Shown: piece after piece, positions 26,773 through 36,122 of the stretch
Layout: every line of letters starts with the position of its first letter
Position numbering within the stretch: the stretch's first letter is position 1
Origin: Dyella_B sp036746095
Lineage (GTDB): Bacteria > Pseudomonadota > Gammaproteobacteria > Xanthomonadales > Rhodanobacteraceae
Direction: 5' to 3'
Assembly: GCF_036746095.1 (NCBI RefSeq)
Contig: NZ_DAIOEU010000014.1
Span: forward strand, 19,004-83,003
Length of the DNA stretch: 64,000 bases
The notes under the pieces: model-generated
The model's input: only the letters and a program-made list of their open reading frames with translations
The model's database searches: none
What the model was told of the DNA's origin: nothing
Program-made: the position numbers and the translations under genes

Positions 26773-27936
26773 ATGACTGAGCCTGCAGCGAGCCTTTTGG
26801 CGTTGCCCCAAGCCTTGCCGCCCACCCTCTCGGGATGCGCCGGCACCAACCGCGCCTCGGCCAGCGTGGCACGGCAGATCGCCGCCAACGACGACGTGGC
26901 CGCGATCGGCTTGTGGCTGGCGGAATACCACGACTCGCCGCATACCTTCCGCAGCTACCGCAAGGAGGCCGAGCGGTTGCTGCTCTGGGGCACGCAAGTG
27001 CGTGGCAAGCCGGTGTCGAGTCTCACCCGCGAGGATGTGATCGCCTACGAAGCCTTCCTCGCGCAGCCACCGGCGGCATGGTGCGACGCCGGTCTCGCCC
27101 GTCGCGGTGAGCATCGGCGACTGTTCGCCGGGCCGTTGGCCGACCGCAGTCGCCGCCAGGCGCTGGGCATCCTCGCCGGACTGTTCAACTACCTCGTGCG
27201 CGCCGGCTATCTCGCCGGCAGCCCGTTTGTGCTGCAGCGGCGACGGGCGCGCCGCGGCACCCGGCGCACGATCGAACGCTACTTGGACCGGGCTCTCTGG
27301 GAAGAGGTGCTGCGCGTCGTCGACGGTTGGCCACAGGACACGGCGCGGGAACGGCAACGCTACGAACGCGTTCGCTGGGTGCTTCGTTTCCTCTACGAAA
27401 CCGCACTGCGGGCCGCCGAAGCAGCAGCGGCGAATGAAAGTGATTTCCAGCTTCTCCGTGGCCGATGGTGGTTGCACACCGTTGGGAAAGGTGGCGTTGA
27501 AGGCACCATTCCCCTGGGCGATGGCCTCATGGAGGACTTTGCACGCTATCGGCGCTTCCACGGTCTGCCCGCAGTGCCTTCGGGCGACGGCAACATCCCG
27601 GCCATTCTGGGCATCGCCGGACGCTCGTCCCCGCTGACGCCCACGGCGGTCTACCAGATCGTCAAGGACACCTTCCGACGCGTCGCAGAGACACTGCAAC
27701 GGCAGGATGAGGTCAAAGCCACACGCGTGCGCCGCGCATCGACGCATTGGCTGCGGCATACGGCCGCCACGCACCAAGCCGAGGACGGCACCCCCATTCA
27801 CCACATCCAGCAGAACCTCCGCCACAGCTCCATCGGCACGACGTCGATTTACGTTCATGCGGAGGAAGATGCGCGACATGCCAGTACCACCAAAACACGC
27901 ATCGGGAACTCGATGCCTCACGGAGACGTGCCATGA
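26773..27936 (+). CDS. tnpS: Cointegrate resolution protein S (tyrosine recombinase)
   Basis: The 387-residue protein has an N-terminal SAM-like core-binding domain (HTFRSYRKEAERLLLWG) and a catalytic domain. Catalytic residues visible are Arg in YETALRAAEAAAA, Lys in HTVGKGG, HxLRH as STHWLRHTAATH, the second His in LRHSSIGTTSIYVH, and the nucleophilic Tyr of that last motif. It is the TnpS-type resolvase of Tn4651-like elements and resolves cointegrates formed by TnpA. It is somewhat longer than TnpS of Tn4651. The stop overlaps the start of the next small gene, so both are co-translated. Confidence 0.9.
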   Translation: MTEPAASLLALPQALPPTLSGCAGTNRASASVARQIAANDDVAAIGLWLAEYHDSPHTFRSYRKEAERLLLWGTQVRGKPVSSLTREDVIAYEAFLAQPPAAWCDAGLARRGEHRRLFAGPLADRSRRQALGILAGLFNYLVRAGYLAGSPFVLQRRRARRGTRRTIERYLDRALWEEVLRVVDGWPQDTARERQRYERVRWVLRFLYETALRAAEAAAANESDFQLLRGRWWLHTVGKGGVEGTIPLGDGLMEDFARYRRFHGLPAVPSGDGNIPAILGIAGRSSPLTPTAVYQIVKDTFRRVAETLQRQDEVKATRVRRASTHWLRHTAATHQAEDGTPIHHIQQNLRHSSIGTTSIYVHAEEDARHASTTKTRIGNSMPHGDVP

Positions 27937-28241
27937 CCGACCCCGACGATCGCTTTGGCATGCCGGCGAGCGCATTCCAGGCTGCCCGGGATAGCCATGG
28001 TTGGGATAGCCCGGTTTTTCGGATGGGCATGTACGTACCCACCCACCAAGAGGTGGCGACATTGCCTGCCACCCAGCTCTTGCCGATCGTGATCGACTGG
28101 ATGTGGGAAAGCCCGTCGGAGTTGATCCCGAATAACGATCAGATTGCGCAGCTGCGCACCATCCTTCGGGCACGACCTGACGCCACCGAGTCCGAGATAC
28201 GCGAACTGATCGTGGCCTGTGAGGAGTATTTGAAGGTGTAA
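27933..28241 (+). CDS. Small hypothetical protein coupled to tnpS
   Basis: The start ATG at 27933 overlaps the tnpS stop (ATGA), giving 102 residues. The acidic soluble protein includes TQLLPIVIDWMWESPSELIP and ARPDATESEIRELIVACEEY, with a predicted helical C terminus. I recognise no family. Translational coupling to the recombinase suggests an accessory role in resolution or a passenger conserved with the tnpS module. Confidence 0.65.
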   Translation: MTDPDDRFGMPASAFQAARDSHGWDSPVFRMGMYVPTHQEVATLPATQLLPIVIDWMWESPSELIPNNDQIAQLRTILRARPDATESEIRELIVACEEYLKV

Positions 28242-28352
28242 CCCAATGGCCTGCAGCAAAGTGGACGATCGGCCGGAATTTCAACGTCCGTACACACGAT
28301 GGGGCGCACGCTCCCACTGTTGCGTCTGGCAACGCATCGTTGGGACGGCTAT

Positions 28353-28682
28353 ATGACCATTTCACGCAAATCATTACTTTCGGCGCTTGGCGCCCTGGCG
28401 CTCGTATCGGCCCTCAGTGGTGTCGCCGTGGCTCAGGACAGCACGCCCACGAGCGGCATGGACAAGATGGGTGCGATGCACTCGGACATGAAAGGCATGC
28501 ACCACAACATGATGGGCATGCACATGATGCCGGCGACCGTGACGGCAGCGGATGCGAAGACCGGCGTGGTTGATGTGACGACCGAGGGCATGACCCTGAA
28601 GGTGCATTTCCCACCGTCCGCCATGGCCGGCCTGAAAGCCGGCGACAAAATCACCTTGCATATGGGTTTCAGCAAGCCGTGA
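28353..28682 (+). CDS. Periplasmic Met/His-rich copper-binding protein
   Basis: From ATG 28353 the 109-residue product has a signal peptide ending VAVAQDS. A Met/His-rich stretch follows (MDKMGAMHSDMKGMHHNMMG, residues about 36-56). The C-terminal small domain, VDVTTEGMTLKVHFPPSAMA...GDKITLHMGF, is reminiscent of CusF-like OB folds. It likely buffers Cu(I) in the periplasm ahead of the cop operon. An upstream in-frame start at 28299 would spoil the signal peptide. A gap of 60 bases separates it from copL. Confidence 0.75.
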   Translation: MTISRKSLLSALGALALVSALSGVAVAQDSTPTSGMDKMGAMHSDMKGMHHNMMGMHMMPATVTAADAKTGVVDVTTEGMTLKVHFPPSAMAGLKAGDKITLHMGFSKP

Positions 28683-28741
28683 ATCTCCTTGAACCCACCT
28701 CCAGAGTTGAGGGGGCCAGATCGCCCGAGTAAGCTCGGCCT

Positions 28742-29152
28742 ATGAGATTCTCGTTGCGTCAGCTTGCGCGTTCACGTCGCCTCCGGGCGATGAGCGTGTT
28801 GGCGTGGCTGATGCTCGTGATCCAATCCGTGGCGGCCGCGCCCATGAGCATGCCGATGGCATCTCATGCCCAGGCCGAGCATGCGATGGTCGCCGCGGCC
28901 GCAGCACACGGCATGCATTGCCATCACGCGGCAACGTCCACCGCCGCTGATTCCTGCTGCCATCACTCGGCGGACTGCTGCAACGGTGCGGTTGGCCAGT
29001 GCGCCTGTGCTGCGATGTGTGCCACGGCGCTTCTGTCGAGGGCGGCATTGATGCCGGCTTCGATCGCATTAGCGGCAACTTACGCGATGCCCTCGGGCAT
29101 GACGGCCCCTTCGGGGACGAACGCGCCCCCGCTCCGACCGCCGGCGGTCTGA
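28742..29152 (+). CDS. copL: CopL-type copper-responsive small protein
   Basis: The 136-residue protein has an N-terminal hydrophobic segment (VLAWLMLVIQSVAA) and a Cys/His-rich centre HGMHCHHAATSTAADSCCHHSADCC, then GQCACAAMCATA. In Xanthomonas the short Cys/His-rich CopL precedes copAB and is needed for copper-induced expression. The position here, directly before copA and copB, is the same. Its tail PSGTNAPPLRPPAV is typical of this protein group. The mechanism (leader-like or metal-binding regulator) is not settled. Confidence 0.82.
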   Translation: MRFSLRQLARSRRLRAMSVLAWLMLVIQSVAAAPMSMPMASHAQAEHAMVAAAAAHGMHCHHAATSTAADSCCHHSADCCNGAVGQCACAAMCATALLSRAALMPASIALAATYAMPSGMTAPSGTNAPPLRPPAV

Positions 29153-29263
29153 CTCTCCCATCGTTTCGATGAGCATGGCTCACGCCGGTCGCGTGTCGAC
29201 CCTCGTAGCCATCGGCTGTGATCGGCATCACCACGAGGATGCCGCCTGTCTTGGAGAGGCCCC

Positions 29264-31033
29264 ATGAAAATCCTTCCCCCGCCCGCGATGGACTTGTCGC
29301 GGCGTCGTTTCGTCCAGGGTGTCGCCTTCGGTGGCACCATCGCTGCCCTCGGGCTGCTGCGCCCGTCAAAGGCCTGGGCACTGAACACTGCAGGGCAACC
29401 TGCCATCCTCAGCGGCACCGACTTTGCGCTCGACATCGCCGAGACGCCGGTGAACTACACCGGCCGTCCGCGCTTGGCCACCACCGTCAATGGCAGCGTC
29501 CCGGGGCCGACCCTGCGCTGGAAGGAAGGCACCACCGTCACGATGCGTGTGACTAACCGGTTGCGGGTGCCCACGTCCATTCACTGGCACGGCATCATCG
29601 TGCCCTTCCAAGAAGACGGCGTGCCGGGCATCAGCTTCCCAGGCATCGCACCGGGTGAAACCTTCACCTACCGCTTCCCGGTACACCAGAGCGGCACCTA
29701 CTGGTACCACTCGCACTCGGGATTCCAGGAGCAGACCGGCCTGTACGGCTCGCTGGTGATCGAGCCGGCCGGACCGGAGCGTCACCCGAGCGACCGCGAT
29801 TACGTGGTGATGCTCAACGACTGGACCGACCAGAACCCCGAGCACATCCTCGCCACGCTGAAGCGCCAGAGCGATTACTACAACTTCGCGCAGCCCACTG
29901 CGCCCGAGTTCTTCCGCGACGTGCGCGAACAGGGCCTGCGCCAGGCGCTGGCCGAACGCAAGATGTGGAATCAGATGCGCATGAACTCCACCGATCTCAG
30001 TGACGTCTCGGGCTACACTTACACCTACCTGATGAACGGCGCCGCCCCGGCCGGCAACTGGACCGGCTTGTTCAAGCCCGGCGAGAAGGTCCGGCTGCGC
30101 TTCATCAACGGTTCGTCGATGACGATCTTCGACGTGCGCATTCCGGGCCTGAAGCTGACGGTGATCTCCGCCGACGGCCAAGATGTGGCACCGGTGCCGG
30201 TCGACGAGTTCCGCATTTCGGTGGCCGAAACCTACGACGTGATCGTCGAGCCGCAGGAAGACCGGGCGTTCACGATCTTCGCCCAGTCCATCGACCGCAC
30301 CGGCTACGCCCGTGGCACGTTGGCGCCGCGGCCCGGTATGGAAGCGGTGGTGCCGGCGATGGATCCGCGCATGCCTGTGAGCATGGTGGACATGATGGGG
30401 GCGATGGCCCAGGGCGGCGGACACGGCGGCATGTCCGGGATGGCGGGCATGGCCGGGATGCAGGACATGCCCGGCATGGACATGAGCGGCATGGCAACAG
30501 CTGCCGCACCGGTGGTGCATCACGCCCGCACCGAATACCACAACCCGGGCGTCGACATGCACGTGGACATGCCACGCACCAACCTCGATGACCCGGGTAC
30601 TGGCCTGCGCGACAACGGCCGACGCGTGCTCACCTATGCCGACCTGCACACCATCGGCGGCTCCATCGACCCGCGCGAACCGAGCCGCGAGATCGAGCTG
30701 CACCTCACCGGCAACATGGAGCGCTACATGTGGTCGTTCGACGGCGTGAAGTTCTCCGACGCCACGCCAGTGCACTTCCGCAGCGGCGAGCGACTGCGCG
30801 TGGTGCTGGTCAACGACACCATGATGAACCACCCGATCCACCTGCACGGCATGTGGAGCGAGCTGGAAAGCCCGGACGGTAAATTCCAGGTGCGCAAGCA
30901 CACCATCAACGTGCAACCCGCGCAGCGCATTACCTACGGAGTGAGCGCCGACAACCTCGGTCGCTGGGCCTATCACTGCCACATGCTGTATCACATGGAA
31001 GCGGGCATGTTCCGCGAGGTGGTGGTGTCATGA
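29264..31033 (+). CDS. copA: Periplasmic multicopper oxidase, copper resistance protein A
   Basis: The 589-residue protein has a Tat signal (LSRRRFVQGVAFGG, residues 11-24), as needed for a cofactor-loaded oxidase. Cupredoxin copper ligands appear in order: HWHGIIVP, WYHSHSGFQ, HPIHLHGMWSE and YHCHMLYHMEAGMF, the complete type 1/2/3 set. A Met-rich insert around residues 387-410 (MSGMAGMAGMQDMPGMDMSG) is the Cu(I) docking region of the CopA/PcoA family. It oxidises Cu(I) to less toxic Cu(II). GGAGAGG precedes the start, and copB overlaps its stop. Confidence 0.96.
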   Translation: MKILPPPAMDLSRRRFVQGVAFGGTIAALGLLRPSKAWALNTAGQPAILSGTDFALDIAETPVNYTGRPRLATTVNGSVPGPTLRWKEGTTVTMRVTNRLRVPTSIHWHGIIVPFQEDGVPGISFPGIAPGETFTYRFPVHQSGTYWYHSHSGFQEQTGLYGSLVIEPAGPERHPSDRDYVVMLNDWTDQNPEHILATLKRQSDYYNFAQPTAPEFFRDVREQGLRQALAERKMWNQMRMNSTDLSDVSGYTYTYLMNGAAPAGNWTGLFKPGEKVRLRFINGSSMTIFDVRIPGLKLTVISADGQDVAPVPVDEFRISVAETYDVIVEPQEDRAFTIFAQSIDRTGYARGTLAPRPGMEAVVPAMDPRMPVSMVDMMGAMAQGGGHGGMSGMAGMAGMQDMPGMDMSGMATAAAPVVHHARTEYHNPGVDMHVDMPRTNLDDPGTGLRDNGRRVLTYADLHTIGGSIDPREPSREIELHLTGNMERYMWSFDGVKFSDATPVHFRSGERLRVVLVNDTMMNHPIHLHGMWSELESPDGKFQVRKHTINVQPAQRITYGVSADNLGRWAYHCHMLYHMEAGMFREVVVS

Positions 31034-32280
31034 GCCCGACCTCGCGAACCACTCACTTGAATCGCTCCGCGCTGCTCGCGGCGCTGTGGCTGGCACTACC
31101 GCTGGCGGCCAACGCGCAAAGTGTCCCCGCGTCGAGCAGCACCGCCCCAATGGACATGAGCAACATGCCCGGCATGAGCATGCCGGCGGCCTCGTCCAGC
31201 GCGCCCAGACCCGCGACGCCATCGAAGGTGAAACAGTCGGGCAAGAAGTCTTCGCCAACGCAGCCGGCGTCGTCGTCGCACGACATGGGTCACCCTGCGA
31301 TGCCCGCCATGCCGATGCCACCCAAGCCCGCCGCCAGCTCCGGTATGGGCGACATGAAGGGCATGAAGGGGATGAATCACAGTGCGATGCAAGGCATGCC
31401 GATGCCCGCCACGCCGGCTTCGTCGGCGGCACCCGCCGGCGACATGTCGGGGATGGATCACGCGTCGATGCCCGGCATGAGTCCGGAGGACATGAAGGGG
31501 ATGGATCACGCTGGCATGGCCGGCATGGGCGCGATGCCGGGCATGACGATGGGCCCGATGCAGGGCGGCAGCCCACCACCCAATGCGCGCAGCCCCGACT
31601 ACTCCGACGGCGTTGGCTACGGCTCCATGCAGGGCATGGACATGGCCGACAACACGCCGCTGGGCATGGTGTTGATCGATCAATTGGAGGCCTTCCACGG
31701 CCGTGACGCGAACGGCCAGACCTGGGAAGCCGAAGGCTGGTACGGCAACGACACGAACAAGCTGTGGGTACGGACCGAAGGCGGGCGCAGCCGCGGCAAG
31801 CTGGACGATGGTGACCTCGAAGCGTTCTGGAACCACAGCATCGCCACCTACTGGGGCACCCAGCTCGGTGTGCGCCAGGATCTCGGCGAGGGCCCGAAGC
31901 GGACGTGGGCGGCGTTCGGCGTGCAGGGGCTGGCCCCGTACTGGTTCGAGCTGGAGGCCACCGGTTACGCCGGTGCCAACGGCCGCACCGCCGCGCGCCT
32001 GCGGGCTGACTATGAGTTGCTGTTCACCCAGCGGCTGATCCTGCAGCCCGAGGCCGAGGTCAACCTGTACGGCAAGGACGACCCGCAGCGCCGCATCGGC
32101 AGCGGCGTGTCCGACGTGCAGTTCGGCCTGCGCCTGCGCTACGAGTTCCACCGCCAGTTCGCGCCCTACATCGGCGTGAACTGGGTCCGCCGCGTCGGCA
32201 CCACCGCCGACTACGCCCGGCAAGATCATCAACCCGTACTCGACCGGCAGCTCGTGGCCGGCGTCCGCATCTGGTTCTGA
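31030..32280 (+). CDS. copB: Outer-membrane copper resistance protein B
   Basis: The 416-residue protein starts ATGA over the copA stop. After the signal peptide (LLAALWLALPLAANAQS) comes a long low-complexity region, residues about 35-185, full of Met, His and Ser. It holds many repeats like MPGMSMP, MDHASMPG and MKGMDHAGMAGMG. The C-terminal CopB beta-barrel domain begins near WEAEGWYGNDTNKLW and ends RQLVAGVRIWF with a terminal Phe. It binds copper in the outer membrane as CopA's partner. The Met region is longer than in many homologues. Confidence 0.94.
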   Translation: MSPTSRTTHLNRSALLAALWLALPLAANAQSVPASSSTAPMDMSNMPGMSMPAASSSAPRPATPSKVKQSGKKSSPTQPASSSHDMGHPAMPAMPMPPKPAASSGMGDMKGMKGMNHSAMQGMPMPATPASSAAPAGDMSGMDHASMPGMSPEDMKGMDHAGMAGMGAMPGMTMGPMQGGSPPPNARSPDYSDGVGYGSMQGMDMADNTPLGMVLIDQLEAFHGRDANGQTWEAEGWYGNDTNKLWVRTEGGRSRGKLDDGDLEAFWNHSIATYWGTQLGVRQDLGEGPKRTWAAFGVQGLAPYWFELEATGYAGANGRTAARLRADYELLFTQRLILQPEAEVNLYGKDDPQRRIGSGVSDVQFGLRLRYEFHRQFAPYIGVNWVRRVGTTADYARQDHQPVLDRQLVAGVRIWF

Positions 32281-32291
32281 GGGGATTACCT

Positions 32292-33008
32292 ATGAAAAAG
32301 CACACTGCACACGTCATCACAGTCGCCGTTACCTTGGGTGTCTTGGCCATCGGCGCCGGCGTGTTCGCCTGGTCCGGTCTTTACAACATCGGGGCGGACG
32401 ATCACCACACCAAGCCGGTGTTCGCCGTGCTGCAGACCCTGCGCGATCGTTCGATCCACGTGCGCTCGGAGGATCTGACCGTGCCGAATCTCGACGATCC
32501 GCAACTGATCCTGAAAGGCGCCGGCCAGTACGCGGCGATGTGCACCAGTTGCCATCTGTCGCCCGGCGTGAACGACTCCGAGTTGCGGGTCGGTATGTAT
32601 CCGCAGCCGCCCAACCTTTCCAAGGTGCACGTCGATCCGAAGGACGCTTTCTGGGTCATCAAGCACGGCATCAAGATGAGCGCGATGCCCGCGTGGGGCA
32701 AGGCGGGCCACGACGATCCCACCATCTGGAGCATGGTCGCCTTCCTGGAGAAGCTGCCCGGCATGACGCCGGCCGAATACAAGGCGATTGTGGCGAAGGC
32801 GCCGCCGGATGAGGACATGGACATGGATGAAGGCGGTAGCCACAGTCACGGGGACAGCGATGCGCATGCTCACGATGCGGCAGCCATGGGTGGCATGGAC
32901 ATGAAGGGCATGGACATGTCTGGCCAAGGCGCCGCTTCCGCACCCTCGCCCGCGACGGTCGGCTCGGTCGGCACGAAGCCCCTTGGCGACGGGCACACCC
33001 ATCCGTAA
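32292..33008 (+). CDS. Membrane-anchored c-type cytochrome of the copper operon
   Basis: The 238-residue protein has an uncleaved N-terminal segment (VITVAVTLGVLAIGAGVFAW) and one class I cytochrome c domain with CTSCH near residue 83 and a distal Met in MSAMPAWGKA. The C-terminal tail, after the haem domain, is Met/His-rich (SHSHGDSDAHAHDAAAMGGM, MKGMDMSG), so it may bind copper as well as haem. It lies 12 bases after copB. It might take electrons from CopA-type oxidation, but this is inference. Confidence 0.88.
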   Translation: MKKHTAHVITVAVTLGVLAIGAGVFAWSGLYNIGADDHHTKPVFAVLQTLRDRSIHVRSEDLTVPNLDDPQLILKGAGQYAAMCTSCHLSPGVNDSELRVGMYPQPPNLSKVHVDPKDAFWVIKHGIKMSAMPAWGKAGHDDPTIWSMVAFLEKLPGMTPAEYKAIVAKAPPDEDMDMDEGGSHSHGDSDAHAHDAAAMGGMDMKGMDMSGQGAASAPSPATVGSVGTKPLGDGHTHP

Positions 33009-33018
33009 CGGACTTCAC

Positions 33019-33480
33019 ATGGCACGCACCCGATCCACGCCACGTAAACCGCGCCCTTGGCGCCTGCGCGACCTACGTCGCGCAGGGCTGACACGCGGGC
33101 TGCTGCTGGTCGGTGCGCTGTTCATGCTGGGCCTGCAAACGGCCCTGGCGGCCTACGCCTGCACGATGCCGCCGGCCATGATGGGGTCGGTCATGGCGAT
33201 GGGCACGGGCGCGGGAGACGCCGCCATGCGTGGCACCTGCCCAGAGATGCAACATGCGGCGAGCGACCACGTCCTGTGCGCCCAGCACTGCGTCCGACAA
33301 GTGTCCGCGCCCAGTGATAGCCGCCCTCTGACGGTGCCGCCCAACCTGCTGGCGGCATTGCCGTCTGCGGTGCCGTTCGTCGTCCCGCCCATGCCGGCGG
33401 CTTTCGTCCCCGAACGCTACTACCGGCTGCGAGCGCCACCGCCATCGGCCACGTTGTTGTTCTGCTCCCTGCTGATCTAG
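33019..33480 (+). CDS. Hypothetical membrane-anchored protein of the copper operon
   Basis: From ATG 33019 the 153-residue product has a basic start and one hydrophobic segment (LLLVGALFMLGLQTALAAY). A short Cys/Met region follows: CTMPPAMMGSVMAMG, GTCPEMQHA, HVLCAQHCVRQ. The tail ends LLFCSLLI. The Cys and Met pattern resembles CopL-like or DUF2946-like periplasmic metal-binding proteins, but I cannot assign a family. It is 10 bases after the cytochrome gene, so the two are in one operon. Confidence 0.7.
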   Translation: MARTRSTPRKPRPWRLRDLRRAGLTRGLLLVGALFMLGLQTALAAYACTMPPAMMGSVMAMGTGAGDAAMRGTCPEMQHAASDHVLCAQHCVRQVSAPSDSRPLTVPPNLLAALPSAVPFVVPPMPAAFVPERYYRLRAPPPSATLLFCSLLI

Positions 33481-33555
33481 CGCCTCCCGGCCATCGCCGA
33501 GGTGCCGTCGTGCCTGCGTGGCGCGACGCTTGTTCGATCACGGGAGTGAACCCTC

Positions 33556-34845
33556 ATGCTGTTTTCCTGTTTGGCCCAACGCCCTCGCGTGTGGGTGCTG
33601 TTTATCGTCCTGGGCGGATCGGCGACCGTTGCTGCTGCCCAAACCGCCTCTCCACCTCTGACGCTTGACGCCGCTGTTCGGCAAGGCGTGACCCGCGCAC
33701 CGCTGCTTACCGCGCGCGATGCCGATCTCGCCGCGATGCGCGACGAGGCCGTGCGCGCGGGACGCTTGCCCGATCCCTCGCTGACGTTCGGCGTCTCCAA
33801 CTACCCGGTCACCGATCCGGGCGCTTTCAGCCTGCGCTCGGACACGATGACCATGCGCACGATCGGCGTGATGCAGGCGATTCCTTCGCACGCGGCGCGC
33901 GCGGCGGATCGTTCGCTGGCCGCCGCGCAGGTCGATGCCGCCGAGGCCGAGCGCACCGCCACCGCACAGGATGTGCGCGAGCGCATCGCCAACGCCTGGA
34001 TCGGCGTATGGGCGGCCACGCAGCAGCGCACTTTGCTGGAAGCTTTGCGCGACGAAAGTACCCTCGCGGTGCAGGTCGCCACGGCGCGGTTGCACGGCGG
34101 CACCGGCAGTGCGGCGGACGTGCTGGCGGCACAGGCCGAGGCGCTGACGCTGGCCAACCGGATCGAAGCCGCTGACGCCGATCTGCAGGCGGCCAACGCG
34201 TCCTTGCAGCGCTGGCTGGGCGACGCACCGACGGCGCTGGCGGACGCCCCGGACTTCGACCAGTTGCCGGTCGCGCCGGATCAACTCGAACAGCACACCG
34301 ATCGGCAGGCGCCAATGCAGGCGTGGCAGGCGCGCGAGCAGGTGGCCGATGCCGCACTGGCGCAGGCGCGCGCCTCGAAGCATCCGGACTGGAGCGTGGA
34401 CGTGACCTACGGCCGCCGCGCGCCGTATCTGTCGGACATGGTGATGGTGCAGATGGGTGTGAGCCTGCCGCTGTTCACCCGCAACCGGCAAGACCGCGCC
34501 ATCAGCGCGAAGCAGGCGCAACGCGATGCGGTCGAGTCGGCGCACGAGGATGCCCGCCGTGCGCAACGCGAAACCGTCGCGCGCGACGTCGCCGCCTGGC
34601 AGGGCTGGGGGCGGCAGATCGCACGCGATCGCACGGCGCTGCTGCCGCTGGCCCGCGATCGCAGCCGGGTGGCGCTGGCCGCCTACCGCGGCGGCGGCAC
34701 GCTGCAACCGTGGCTCGATGCGCGCCGCGACGAGATCGCGCTGCGCCTCGACTACGCCGATGCGCTGGCAGCTCGCGCCCGCGCCTGGGCCGCCTTGGCC
34801 TACCTGTTGCCCGAATCCACCCCATCTTCGGAGAACCTGCCATGA
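33556..34845 (+). CDS. cusC: TolC-family outer-membrane channel of the Cu/Ag efflux system
   Basis: The 429-residue protein has a signal peptide (VLFIVLGGSATVAAAQT) and the duplicated outer-membrane efflux protein fold. It has alternating Ala/Arg/Asp-rich helices such as AVRQGVTRAPLLTARDADLA and the repeat GGTLQPWLDARRDEIALRLD. It forms the trimeric channel for CusBA. Its stop overlaps the adaptor start (ATGA), and the order C-B-A-F matches cus. RND family and CusF neighbour point to Cu(I)/Ag(I) as substrate. Confidence 0.9.
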   Translation: MLFSCLAQRPRVWVLFIVLGGSATVAAAQTASPPLTLDAAVRQGVTRAPLLTARDADLAAMRDEAVRAGRLPDPSLTFGVSNYPVTDPGAFSLRSDTMTMRTIGVMQAIPSHAARAADRSLAAAQVDAAEAERTATAQDVRERIANAWIGVWAATQQRTLLEALRDESTLAVQVATARLHGGTGSAADVLAAQAEALTLANRIEAADADLQAANASLQRWLGDAPTALADAPDFDQLPVAPDQLEQHTDRQAPMQAWQAREQVADAALAQARASKHPDWSVDVTYGRRAPYLSDMVMVQMGVSLPLFTRNRQDRAISAKQAQRDAVESAHEDARRAQRETVARDVAAWQGWGRQIARDRTALLPLARDRSRVALAAYRGGGTLQPWLDARRDEIALRLDYADALAARARAWAALAYLLPESTPSSENLP

Positions 34846-36122
34846 AACGGATCGGTATCGTGATCGGCGCGCTGGCGGGTGCCGCCGTGCTGCTGGCACT
34901 GGGGTATGTCGGTGGGCGCCATGTGGGCTCGGCATCGATGCCGGCCAGCACCACGGCGGGCCTGCAAGGCACGCAACGCAAGGTGCTGTACTGGTACGAC
35001 ACGATGGTGCCCGACCAGCACTTCGACCATCCCGGCGTGTCGCCGATGGGCATGCAAATGGTGCCCAAGTATGCGGATGACGGCAGCACCGACAAGAGCG
35101 TGGTGCGCATTGATCCGGCCACCGTGCAGAACCTGGGTGTGCGAACCGTACCCGTGGTGCGCCGGGTATTGGCGGCCCAACTCGAAGTGCCGGGCACCGT
35201 GAGCTGGAACCTGCGCGACGCCGTTACTGTGAGCGCGCGCGTCGACGCGACGGTGGAGCGGCTTGACGTGCGCGCGCCGTACACCGCCGTCAAGGCTGGG
35301 CAGCCGTTGGCCGAACTGCTGGCGCCGCAGTGGAGCAGCGCGATTGCCGAATACCGCGCCCTGCAACACGCGCAGTCCCCTGACGCGCAGGCGTTGCGCG
35401 CAGCCGCGCGGCAACGGCTGCAGGTGCTGGGCCTGACCGCGCAGGACATCGCTTCGGAACGGGGTGGCCACATCACCCTGCACGCGCCGAAGGGCGGCGT
35501 GGTCACGACGCTGGACGTGCGCGAAGGCCAGCAAGTCGGCGCCGGGCAGACGCTGATGACGCTCAACGGCCTGTCCACGGTGTGGGTGGAGGCGGCGCTG
35601 CCGCAGGCCGCGGCGGGGACGGTGCGCACCGGCACGCCGGTGACCGTGCGTGCGACAGCGCTGCCCGGCCAGGTGTTTCGTGGACAGGTGGAAGCCCTGT
35701 TGCCCGACCTCGACCCGATGACCCGCACCCAGCGTGCGCGCATCGTGCTGCCCAATCCGGATCACGCGCTGAGTCCGGGTCAGTTCGTCACGGTGGAGCT
35801 GCAACCGCCACCGGCCCGGCCCGAGCTGGTGGTGCCCGATGGCGCCGTGATCGCCACCGGCAGCGACACACCACGGGTGATCGTGGCCGAGGGCAACGGA
35901 CAGTTCCGGCCGGTGGCGGTGCGCCTCGGCCGTTCGGCCGGTGGCGACACAGAGATTCTCGCGGGGCTTTCCAGCGATGAGCGCGTGGTGGTGTCTGGCC
36001 AGTTCCTGATCGACTCGGAGGCGAGCCTGTCTGGCGCGTTGCAACGCCTGCAGAGCAGCGAACCGGCGCATACGGCGAGTAGCGCTATGCCGGGTATGCC
36101 CATGCCGGAGCAGCGGCCATGA
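34842..36122 (+). CDS. cusB: RND periplasmic adaptor, copper/silver type
   Basis: Start ATG 34842 gives 426 residues; a frame opening far upstream inside the channel gene is spurious. After a signal anchor (IVIGALAGAAVLLALGYVGG) comes the heavy-metal-binding domain YWYDTMVPDQHFDHPGVSPM with GMQMVPKY around residues 48-75, characteristic of CusB. The membrane-fusion hairpin and beta-barrel domains follow (LHAPKGGVVTTLDVREGQQV). The tail SSAMPGMPMPEQRP is Met-rich. CusB accepts Cu(I) from CusF and opens the pump. Confidence 0.93.
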   Translation: MKRIGIVIGALAGAAVLLALGYVGGRHVGSASMPASTTAGLQGTQRKVLYWYDTMVPDQHFDHPGVSPMGMQMVPKYADDGSTDKSVVRIDPATVQNLGVRTVPVVRRVLAAQLEVPGTVSWNLRDAVTVSARVDATVERLDVRAPYTAVKAGQPLAELLAPQWSSAIAEYRALQHAQSPDAQALRAAARQRLQVLGLTAQDIASERGGHITLHAPKGGVVTTLDVREGQQVGAGQTLMTLNGLSTVWVEAALPQAAAGTVRTGTPVTVRATALPGQVFRGQVEALLPDLDPMTRTQRARIVLPNPDHALSPGQFVTVELQPPPARPELVVPDGAVIATGSDTPRVIVAEGNGQFRPVAVRLGRSAGGDTEILAGLSSDERVVVSGQFLIDSEASLSGALQRLQSSEPAHTASSAMPGMPMPEQRP

